In this document: positions 18,176 to 25,367 of the stretch, in pieces | How the letters are laid out: every line of letters starts with the position of its first letter | How positions within the stretch are numbered: position 1 is the stretch's first letter | Assembly (NCBI RefSeq): GCF_000020005.1 | Contig: NC_010718.1 | Location: 1,121,001-1,185,000, forward strand | DNA: 64,000 bases | Origin: Natranaerobius thermophilus JW/NM-WN-LF | GTDB taxonomy: Bacteria > Bacillota > Natranaerobiia > Natranaerobiales > Natranaerobiaceae | Reading direction: 5' to 3' | Notes under the pieces: generated by a model | Told to the model about the DNA's origin: nothing | Seen by the model: only the letters and a program-made list of their open reading frames with translations | Databases searched by the model: none | Translations under genes and position numbers: made by a program

Positions 18176-19075
18176 TTACTCTTCTTCGTCATCATTTTCG
18201 TCCTGTTCATCATTATTGCCCTCTTCTTCTTGTTGTTCTTCATCATCTTCCTGGTCATTGTCTTCGTCAGCATCGTCTTCGACATCTTCTGCGATACCTG
18301 CTTTTTCAAGGGCATCTTTGACGGCTTCTCTCCACATTTCTGAACTTTGGGTAGCACCAGTGTAAATATCTACATCCCATGTATTTTCATCCTCAAACCA
18401 ATCGGGCATAGTTTCTCTGGCTTCTTGCCAATCTTCCCAGTCATAATCGTCGTCTTTAAATTCATACTTGTCTTCTTCATCCTCCTCTTCGTCTGCAACC
18501 GTGACTTCTTCTAGTTGTACTTCAGTTATTTCCTCATCTTCTACCACAACCCAAGCAACTCCCCAACCTAAATCTTTATCTATTTCGGAAGTTCCCATAA
18601 ACGTGCCATCAAAAGTTTCTTGGCCTTCTGACTTTTGTATTGCTTTATCTACTGCTCCCATTGCTTTATTTGATGTAGTGGTAGCTTCACTGTAAGCTTC
18701 AATTTCGGAAGAATTCGCTTCAACAAATCGGTCAGGAAGTTCATCCATTGCTTCATGCCAAGGTTCCCATCCGTAATCTTCGCCTTTGGCAAGGCCTTTG
18801 TCGTTAAATTCTGTCAGTTCCACATCGGTGATTTGATCGTTTTCTAAAGTTACTTCTGCATAAACATAACCTCTATCATCAGCTTCAGAAGCTGCAGAAA
18901 ACATTCCATCTTCTCCATTAGTAGGTTCTCCTTCGTCCTCTCCATCACCAGGGGTACCATTTTTAGGTTCATCTTGGTCACCGTCATTGCAAGCTGTTAA
19001 TGTGAAAGTTGCTAATAAGGCCAGGGTGATTAACAAAAGCAAATATTTGTTTTTCCGTGAATATATTTTACGCAC
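18176..19075 (-). CDS. Lipoprotein with two FMN-binding-type domains
   Basis: 299 residues. Lipobox TLTAC puts Cys29 at the outer membrane face. Two FMN-binding-type domains follow: the first (about 58-150) ends with the altered motif YSEATTTS, the second (about 155-250) with YTGATQSS, which matches the [ST]-G-A-T motif to which ApbE attaches FMN through threonine. The first site lacks the Gly and may not be flavinylated. The C-terminus is a 45-residue acidic tail. It is transcribed away from the Rnf operon, which codes for a multi-FMN RnfG with the same motif. A role as an electron carrier outside the membrane is inferred. Start GTG 19075 with GGAGG. Confidence 0.78.
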   Translation of the reverse strand: MRKIYSRKNKYLLLLITLALLATFTLTACNDGDQDEPKNGTPGDGEDEGEPTNGEDGMFSAASEADDRGYVYAEVTLENDQITDVELTEFNDKGLAKGEDYGWEPWHEAMDELPDRFVEANSSEIEAYSEATTTSNKAMGAVDKAIQKSEGQETFDGTFMGTSEIDKDLGWGVAWVVVEDEEITEVQLEEVTVADEEEDEEDKYEFKDDDYDWEDWQEARETMPDWFEDENTWDVDIYTGATQSSEMWREAVKDALEKAGIAEDVEDDADEDNDQEDDEEQQEEEGNNDEQDENDDEEE

Positions 19076-19416
19076 TGTTTATACCTCCTTGAAAAATCAT
19101 AATTAGTTTTTACACATGCTAAGCTAATTCATAACACATTTTTTTGAACTCACTTTGTTCAAAAATCAAGAGATAATAAAAGAACAAAGTAATTGAATTC
19201 AATTTGTATCATGTACTACTAAAGACAATAATATACAGTGTTTCCTGCCTATAAGTTTGACATTACCTAAACAAAAGTAAATTTTTGCTAGCATAACAAA
19301 CAACCTTATATTGCTCGAATTTAAATGGTATAAAATAACGCTCCCAGTAAAAATTAAAAACAAGAGCATATGTAGTTCAAAATTTAAGTAACAAGTTATA
19401 GCGAAGGAGGAGTATA
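19076..19416. promoter_or_regulatory. Divergent promoter region, FMN lipoprotein / rnf operon
   Basis: 341 AT-rich bases with no gene. It holds a perfect 9-bp inverted repeat, TTTTTGAAC (19141-19149) / GTTCAAAAA (19157-19165), that could be an operator, and a TTGACA at 19257 as a possible -35 element of the rnf operon. No clear -10 at ideal spacing, so promoter placement is uncertain. Confidence 0.45.
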
Positions 19417-20742
19417 ATGGCCCAGTTAACCTTTAGGGGAGGTGTGGAACCTGGTGACTATAAAAATACCGCAGACCACCCTATAGAACAGATGGCATTA
19501 CCCGACAAAGTTTATATTCCCCTAGAACAACATATCGGAGCACCTTGTGAACCTATTGTTGATGTAGGAGATAAGGTTAAAACTGGTCAAAAAATTGCAG
19601 AAAGTGAAGCTCCGGTCTCGGCACCTATTCATGCAAGTATTTCGGGGGAAGTTATAGATATTACTGAATACACCCATCCAATTGGAGAAAAAGCCAATAC
19701 AATAATAATTGAAAATGACGGAAAAGATGAATTGGATTACGAAGAAAGCGAGGGATTAGATTCCCCCGATAATATTACAGCTGATGAAATTAAAGAGAAA
19801 GTGAATGCAGCTGGAATTATTGGTATGGGCGGAGCTGCTTTCCCTACTCATATCAAAATCTCTCCAGATAAAGAAAAACCTATTGATACAGTTATCTTAA
19901 ACGGGGCTGAATGTGAACCTTATTTAACAACTGATTACAGAATGATGTTGGAAGCAGAAGATTATGTGTTGTTTGGCTTAAGAGCTATTATGAAAGCAGT
20001 TAACTGTGAAAATGGAGTTATTGCTATTGAAAATAATAAGCCCCAAGCTATCGAGAAAATGCAAAATATTGTAGCAGATGACGACAGACTACAGGTGATG
20101 ATATTTGAATCAAAGTATCCCCAGGGGGCAGAAAAACAGTTGATAAAAACGGTTACAGGAAGAGAAGTGCCTTCTGGAGGATTGCCTATGGATGTAGGAT
20201 GTATCGTAAATAATGTAGGAACAGCTGTAGCTATAGCTGAGGCTATTAAATTAAATAAACCTTCTTACGAAAGAGTTATGACAGTAACAGGTCCAGGAAT
20301 CAACCGACCAGGTAATTTTTTAGTAAGAATAGGGACACTAGCATCTCATATTATTTCTGAATGTGGTGGAGCAAAGGAAAATACAAAAAAAGTTATCATG
20401 GGCGGTCCTATGATGGGGCTGAGCCAACCGACAGTTGAGTTTCCAGTTATTAAGGGAACTTCAGGGATTTTATTATTAACAGGATCAGAGGTTAAAGTTT
20501 TTGAAGAAAAACCCTGCATTAATTGTGGCAGATGTGTAGACGATTGTCCTGCCTATTTACTTCCCAATGTAATAGCCCATTATATGGAAAATGGCAGGGT
20601 AAATGAGTCAGAAGACTATAACGCCATGGATTGCATAGAATGTGGTTGCTGTACTTATATATGCCCTGCTAACAGACCACTGGTGCATTATATTAGAATG
20701 GCCAAGGCCGATATCATGAAAAAGCGAGAAAAAGAAGGATGA
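19417..20742 (+). CDS. rnfC: Rnf complex subunit RnfC
   Basis: 441 residues. RnfC is the soluble NADH-binding subunit of the membrane complex that couples ferredoxin oxidation by NAD+ to Na+ or H+ export. The N-terminal biotinyl-lipoyl-like and SLBB-type portions (about 30-110 and 320-350) flank the flavin/NADH-binding region, which includes GIIGMGGAAFPTHIK (about 131-145) and LNGAECEPYLTTDYRMM. Two 4Fe-4S sites lie at the C-terminus: CINCGRCVDDCP and CIECGCCTYICP. First gene of rnfCDGEAB; ATG 19417 has a strong GAAGGAGG site. Confidence 0.96.
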   Translation: MAQLTFRGGVEPGDYKNTADHPIEQMALPDKVYIPLEQHIGAPCEPIVDVGDKVKTGQKIAESEAPVSAPIHASISGEVIDITEYTHPIGEKANTIIIENDGKDELDYEESEGLDSPDNITADEIKEKVNAAGIIGMGGAAFPTHIKISPDKEKPIDTVILNGAECEPYLTTDYRMMLEAEDYVLFGLRAIMKAVNCENGVIAIENNKPQAIEKMQNIVADDDRLQVMIFESKYPQGAEKQLIKTVTGREVPSGGLPMDVGCIVNNVGTAVAIAEAIKLNKPSYERVMTVTGPGINRPGNFLVRIGTLASHIISECGGAKENTKKVIMGGPMMGLSQPTVEFPVIKGTSGILLLTGSEVKVFEEKPCINCGRCVDDCPAYLLPNVIAHYMENGRVNESEDYNAMDCIECGCCTYICPANRPLVHYIRMAKADIMKKREKEG

Positions 20743-20794
20743 CGATTGATAAGACGGATTAAAAAGACTAGTTTTTGATAGCAGGAGGTATAAG

Positions 20795-21742
20795 ATGAAA
20801 GAGAAACTTGTGGTGTCTTCTTCACCTCATCTCAGGTCACCAGAAACTATAGATAGTATTATGAGAGATGTGTTAATAGCTTTAATACCACCTTTTATTG
20901 TAAGCATCTGGTTATTTGGTTGGACATCTATCATTGTTGTTGCAGTGGCAACTGCAGTATCTATGATAACTGAATCTCTTATAGTCCATAAATCATTGGC
21001 TCCAAGGAAACTTAAAGGAGATTTAAGTGCTGCAGTCACAGGGGTTATTTTTGGACTGAGTTTGCCCCCTGGGACGCCCTGGTGGGTAGTAGCTTCAGGC
21101 GCTTTTGTTGCTATTTTCATTGCAAAACAGATATTTGGAGGGATTGGATATAATATTTTCAATCCCGCTTTAGTAGGTAGGGCTTTTGTAGTAGTAGCTT
21201 GGCCCTCTTATTTAACTCATTGGACAGAACCCTTTGAACCTGTTGATGCTGCTTCTAGGGCCACCCCATTGGCATTCCCGGGTATGACAGAGGGTTCACC
21301 CTTTGAAATAGTTCCCTTTACTGACTTGTTTGTAGGAACCATTGCTGGTTCACTTGGTGAAACCTCGGCTTTAGCAATTACAATTGGTGGAATATTTCTA
21401 CTAATAAGAGGACATATTGATTTCAGAGTGCCTCTCGGTTTTTTGGGTGCCTTGGCTTTAGTTGTTTCTATTGCAGGCGAAAATGCATTGTTCCATTTAG
21501 TTAGCGGTAGTGCTTTTTTTGGAGCTATTTTTATAGCCACTTGCATGGTCACCTCTCCTTATACAAAAACTGGAAAACTAATTTTTGGGATAGGTTGTGG
21601 TGCCATAACTGCCATTTTAAGGATGTACGCAGCAATTCCCGCTGGAGTAACCTATGCGGTGCTATTGATGAATGCATTAGTACCCTTTATTAATGTTTAT
21701 ACTAAACCTAGAGTCTATGGGGAGGTTAATAATAAAAAATGA
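20795..21742 (+). CDS. rnfD: Rnf complex subunit RnfD
   Basis: 315 residues, about nine to ten membrane helices. RnfD holds covalently attached FMN in the membrane. The attachment motif here is ASRATPLAFP with Thr157, where most relatives have S-G-A-T; the Gly is replaced by Arg. The sequence otherwise matches the family (GGIGYNIFNPALVGRAF, TPWWVVASG). Start at ATG 20795 has GCAGGAGG. The gene ends four bases past the start of rnfG, indicating translational coupling. Confidence 0.94.
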   Translation: MKEKLVVSSSPHLRSPETIDSIMRDVLIALIPPFIVSIWLFGWTSIIVVAVATAVSMITESLIVHKSLAPRKLKGDLSAAVTGVIFGLSLPPGTPWWVVASGAFVAIFIAKQIFGGIGYNIFNPALVGRAFVVVAWPSYLTHWTEPFEPVDAASRATPLAFPGMTEGSPFEIVPFTDLFVGTIAGSLGETSALAITIGGIFLLIRGHIDFRVPLGFLGALALVVSIAGENALFHLVSGSAFFGAIFIATCMVTSPYTKTGKLIFGIGCGAITAILRMYAAIPAGVTYAVLLMNALVPFINVYTKPRVYGEVNNKK

Positions 21743-22845
21743 AAGCATCCAACGTACTTCGTCTATCAATGATTTTAACTTTAGTTACACTTTTGGCAGC
21801 TACTGTCTTGGGTTTCTCATTTGTATATACAGAGCCTCTAATTTGGGAACAAAGGATGGAACAGTTAGAAGATGCCATGTTTAAATTCTTCCCAGAAGCT
21901 GATCAATTTGAAATAGAAGAGGTTAATGACGATGAATTTTATGTAGTAGAAAAAGATGATGAAACAATTGGAGCTGCTGCTTTAACCAATCCAAGTGGAT
22001 ATGGTGGAGAAATAGAGATGATGGTAGCAGTAGATATTGATGGTGAAATTAGAGGAATAGAAATTTTAGGCCATTCGGAAACTCCAGGATTAGGAGACAA
22101 AATTGAAAACGAAGAGTGGCAGACCCAGTTTATTGGCTTAACTGTAGTAGATGAAATTCAAATAGGTGTTGATGTAGATGTTATTTCAGGCGCCACTGTA
22201 AGTAGCCAGGGAGTAACTAGAGGAGTAGAAAAAGGGGTTGAAAAAGTTGCTATAACCTATTTTCAAAAGGATCCAGAGGAGCTTGAAGAGATTGAAGAGG
22301 CTCCAAAAGTATTAGAAGATGGAGTATTTACCGGGGAAGGCACTGGTCGTAATCCGGGAATTGAAGTGGAAGTTACTGTAGAGGAAGGGGAAATTACAGA
22401 TATTGAACTTCTTGATCATGATGAATCCGATGCATATATGGATGAAGCCTGGGAAGGAATGGTTGATAAAATAAAAGAAGCAAACTGCCCTGATGTGGAC
22501 TCGGTATCAGGTGCCACCCAGTCCAGTGTTGGTATAAAGGATGCAGTAGAAGATGCCATTGAAGAAAGAGAAGAAGAATTTGAAGATGGAGTAGCGAGAG
22601 GTGAAGGAACGGGAAGAAATCCAGGTGTTGTTGTTGAGGTGACAGTTCAGGATGGTGAAATAACCGAACTGGAACTCCTTGAACATGATGATTCTGACTC
22701 ATACATGAATCAAGCTTGGGATGATATGCGTGAAAGAATTTTAGAAGAACAGTCTACTGATGTAGATACTGTATCTGGAGCTACCCAATCAAGTGTTGGA
22801 ATTATTAACGCAGTAGAGGAAGCTTTAGAACAGGAGAGTGAATAG
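21739..22845 (+). CDS. rnfG: RnfG with three FMN-attachment domains
   Basis: 368 residues; ordinary RnfG is around 200. One membrane helix (about 9-30) anchors it. The conventional RnfG domain carries SGATVSS with Thr153. Two extra, nearly identical domains follow: about 195-275 with SGATQSS (Thr260) and about 285-365 with SGATQSS (Thr349), each opening with GEGTGRNPG. ApbE attaches FMN to the Thr of this motif, so the protein could carry three FMNs in a row outside the membrane. Overlaps the end of rnfD by four bases. Acidic linkers separate the domains. The extra domains probably arose by tandem duplication. Confidence 0.93.
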   Translation: MKASNVLRLSMILTLVTLLAATVLGFSFVYTEPLIWEQRMEQLEDAMFKFFPEADQFEIEEVNDDEFYVVEKDDETIGAAALTNPSGYGGEIEMMVAVDIDGEIRGIEILGHSETPGLGDKIENEEWQTQFIGLTVVDEIQIGVDVDVISGATVSSQGVTRGVEKGVEKVAITYFQKDPEELEEIEEAPKVLEDGVFTGEGTGRNPGIEVEVTVEEGEITDIELLDHDESDAYMDEAWEGMVDKIKEANCPDVDSVSGATQSSVGIKDAVEDAIEEREEEFEDGVARGEGTGRNPGVVVEVTVQDGEITELELLEHDDSDSYMNQAWDDMRERILEEQSTDVDTVSGATQSSVGIINAVEEALEQESE

Positions 22846-22846
22846 A

Positions 22847-23464
22847 ATGAATTTTAGTCAGGCATTAGCCCAAGGGATATTAAGAGAAAATGGTTTGTAC
22901 CGGCAATTGCTGGGGCTTTGTCCTGCCCTGGCAGTTACCGGTACTGCTATTAACAGCTTAGGCATGGGAGTTGCCACTTTATCAGTTTTAGTGGCTTCAA
23001 ATATTGTTATATCTCTTATACGTAATCTGATTCCTCAGAAAATTAGAATTCCAGCTTATATAGTTATCATAGCCACTTTTGTAACCCTGGTTGATATGGT
23101 CTTAGAAGCTTTTAATCCAGAGCTCCATTCTGCTTTAGGTATTTTTATCCCCTTGATTGTAACTAATTGTTTGATATTAGGAAGGGCTGAAGCCTTTGCT
23201 TCCCGAGAAGAAATTGTACCTTCCATTGGCGATGGACTCGGTATGGGGCTTGGCTTTACCCTGGCACTTCTTTCTGTAGGTGTAGTGCGAGAACTTTTAG
23301 GAATGGGAAGTATTTTTGGGTGGCCGGTGATGGATCAGTTATTTGGATTGTTTGGGGCAGAATTTCAACCAGTTTTGATATTTGTCCAACCTGCTGGAGC
23401 TTTTTTTGCCCTGGGGCTATTATTGGCAGTAATGAATTTGTATTTTAGAAAAATTTCTGTGTAA
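22847..23464 (+). CDS. rnfE: Rnf complex subunit RnfE
   Basis: About 205 residues, six membrane helices, one of the paired half-barrel subunits (with RnfA) that form the membrane electron path and ion channel. Typical segments: LGLCPALAVTGTAINSLGMG, LGIFIPLIVTNCLILGRAEAF and DGLGMGLGFTLAL. The Cys residues in LCPAL and TNCLI are the conserved iron-sulfur ligands inside the membrane known for RnfA/E. ATG 22847 is preferred to the in-frame GTG 22838 because AGGAGAGTGA lies at the proper distance from it. Confidence 0.95.
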   Translation: MNFSQALAQGILRENGLYRQLLGLCPALAVTGTAINSLGMGVATLSVLVASNIVISLIRNLIPQKIRIPAYIVIIATFVTLVDMVLEAFNPELHSALGIFIPLIVTNCLILGRAEAFASREEIVPSIGDGLGMGLGFTLALLSVGVVRELLGMGSIFGWPVMDQLFGLFGAEFQPVLIFVQPAGAFFALGLLLAVMNLYFRKISV

Positions 23465-23539
23465 GTATGTAAACTATTTTTTTACTTGATCTTTACGAAA
23501 ACACAATAAATAAAATAAACATTGGGAAAGGGGCTTATT

Positions 23540-24118
23540 ATGATAGAGGATCTACTGGTTATCTTTTTGGGAGCAGTTCTTGTTAATAATTTTGTATTAA
23601 TAAGATTTTTAGGAATCTGTCCTTTTCTGGGAGTTTCGAAAAAAGTAGAAACAGCTTTGGGAATGGGTTTTGCTGTTACTTTTGTTATGACATTGTCATC
23701 TATAATTACATGGTTTATAGCTGAATTTATCCTCATCCCCCTGGAAGCTGAATACCTAGAGTATGTAGCTTATATTCTGGTGATTGCTTCTCTGGTACAG
23801 TTTATTGAAATGTTACTCGAAAAAGTTAGTCCGAGCTTGTATAAAGCTTTGGGAATATTTCTGCCTTTGATTACTACTAATTGTGCTATTTTAGGTTTAG
23901 TATTGATTAATATACTTGAAGATTATAATTTGTTGGAAGCTACTGTCCATGGAATTGGTGCGGGAGTTGGGTTTATTTTGGCTTTAATTTTGATGGCCGG
24001 TATCAGAGAGCGCTTGGAACTTGTTAAAATGCATGAAGTTTTTAAGGGTGCTTCAATCGCTTTTATTACCGCGGGAATTCTTGCCCTGGCTTTTTCAGGA
24101 TTTTTAGGCATAATCTAG
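23540..24118 (+). CDS. rnfA: Rnf complex subunit RnfA
   Basis: About 192 residues and six membrane helices, homologous to RnfE in opposite orientation. Conserved segments include NNFVLIRFLGICPFLGVSK, LGIFLPLITTNCAILG and GIGAGVGFILALILMAGIRE; the Cys in GICPF and TNCAI are the membrane iron-sulfur ligands. ATG 23540 has AAAGGGGC upstream; the TTG 18 bases earlier overlaps that site. It is followed by rnfB after 41 bases. Confidence 0.95.
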   Translation: MIEDLLVIFLGAVLVNNFVLIRFLGICPFLGVSKKVETALGMGFAVTFVMTLSSIITWFIAEFILIPLEAEYLEYVAYILVIASLVQFIEMLLEKVSPSLYKALGIFLPLITTNCAILGLVLINILEDYNLLEATVHGIGAGVGFILALILMAGIRERLELVKMHEVFKGASIAFITAGILALAFSGFLGII

Positions 24119-24159
24119 TGAATAATTTTAAGGATGTGATACAAAAGGAGTGTAATTAG

Positions 24160-25020
24160 ATGATTGAAGCTGTTTTAAGTTTAGGAGCTATTGCGTTTAT
24201 TTTTGGATCTGTATTAGCTTATGCCGCGGAAAAATTTAAAGTCGAGAAAGACCCACGCATAGAGGCAATTGCTGAAGTTGTGCCGGGTGCTAATTGCGGT
24301 GCCTGTGGGTATCCAGGTTGTGAAGCTTTTGCAGAAGCTGTAGCCAGGGGAGAAGCTCCACCTGAAGGTTGTACACCTGGAGGAAAGAAGGCAGCCGAAC
24401 AGATTTCAGAGATACTGTCTAATGGAGCAGGTGAGAGCAATGAGTTTAGCACCTTGGGTTATGTGAAAGAAACCAATAAAGTGATACAGGAACCTTCTCA
24501 AAAATACATTGCAGAAGTGGCTTGCTTAGGCTCTAGAGAGTATTGTAAGGAGAAGTTTGAGTATGATGGAGTCAGAGATTGCCGGGCTGCAATGATGTAC
24601 CGAAATGGTCCAAAAGCTTGTGAATTTGGGTGTATAGGCCTAGCTACCTGTGTTGAAACATGTCCTTTTGAAGCTATTGAAATGAGAGATGACGGTCTTC
24701 CTCGTATAAACCATGATATATGCAGGGGCTGTGCCACTTGTGTAAATACATGTCCTAAGAGTGTCATAAGATTGATACCGGGAGATAGGTACAAACATTT
24801 TATATATTGTAACTCTCAAGAAACGGGAGAAATTGTAAAGGAAAACTGTCAATATGGATGTCTTGGTTGTGGTATTTGCCGTGAACAATGTCCCGTTGGT
24901 GCTATAAATTTAGATAATGATTTAGCAGTTATTGATCAAAATAAGTGTGTTAACTGTGGTTTGTGTAAAGATAAATGCCCAACAGCTTGCATTGTAAGTG
25001 AATCTGAAAGACTTCAATAA
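24160..25020 (+). CDS. rnfB: Rnf complex subunit RnfB, polyferredoxin
   Basis: 286 residues. An N-terminal membrane helix (1-22) is followed by the Fe-S motif GANCGACGYPGC, then a region with several Cys and three clear ferredoxin-like 4Fe-4S pairs: CIGLATCVETCP/CRGCATCVNTCP, CLGCGICREQCP and CVNCGLCKDKCP. RnfB accepts electrons from ferredoxin, which here would be reduced by the pyruvate:ferredoxin oxidoreductase encoded convergently at 25368. ATG 24160 with AAAAGGAG. Confidence 0.95.
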   Translation: MIEAVLSLGAIAFIFGSVLAYAAEKFKVEKDPRIEAIAEVVPGANCGACGYPGCEAFAEAVARGEAPPEGCTPGGKKAAEQISEILSNGAGESNEFSTLGYVKETNKVIQEPSQKYIAEVACLGSREYCKEKFEYDGVRDCRAAMMYRNGPKACEFGCIGLATCVETCPFEAIEMRDDGLPRINHDICRGCATCVNTCPKSVIRLIPGDRYKHFIYCNSQETGEIVKENCQYGCLGCGICREQCPVGAINLDNDLAVIDQNKCVNCGLCKDKCPTACIVSESERLQ

Positions 25021-25093
25021 AAAAACGCAAAATCTGAAATTCCAAGTCAAAATCCCATAGTATGAAAACCACTTTTAATCTAGGAGGGAGAAT

Positions 25094-25255
25094 ATGAAAA
25101 AGACTAAACTGTATCGTAGATTTAAACCTGTTGAAAAGCATGATACTGCAGCATGGGCAAATATAAAGAAGTTAAAAGGAATATCCCAGGTTTCTCTTCC
25201 TGACGAGTATGAAGTAGAAAATGCCAAAGAATGGGTAGACAATAATCAAAAGTAA
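25094..25255 (+). CDS. Small 53-aa protein, DUF3787-like
   Basis: A short gene behind CTAGGAGGGAG, a very good ribosome site, with ATG 25094. The product begins MKKTKLYRRFKPVEKHDTAA and ends NAKEWVDNNQK. The pattern 'P-x-E-K-H-x-T-A-A-W-A-N-I' with 'V-x-x-A-K-x-W-V-D' matches what I remember of the clostridial DUF3787 family, reported as small spore-associated proteins. It sits 73 bases after rnfB with no terminator between, so it is probably co-transcribed with the Rnf operon. No link between its function and Rnf is known to me. Confidence 0.75.
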   Translation: MKKTKLYRRFKPVEKHDTAAWANIKKLKGISQVSLPDEYEVENAKEWVDNNQK

Positions 25256-25285
25256 TTGAAGTCACAGCGTTTTATGAAAAAAATT

Positions 25286-25341
25286 AAAACCTACCAGGCA
25301 CTATAATTTATGGATTACAATCAGTGCCTGGTAGGTTTTTT
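25286..25341. terminator. Bidirectional terminator between rnf operon and nifJ
   Basis: AAAACCTACCAGGCACT pairs with AGTGCCTGGTAGGTTTT, with T-run on the + side and A-run on the other, so it can end both convergent units. Confidence 0.94.
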
Positions 25342-25367
25342 AGTTTATTAGCTTTTTACTCTTCAAT

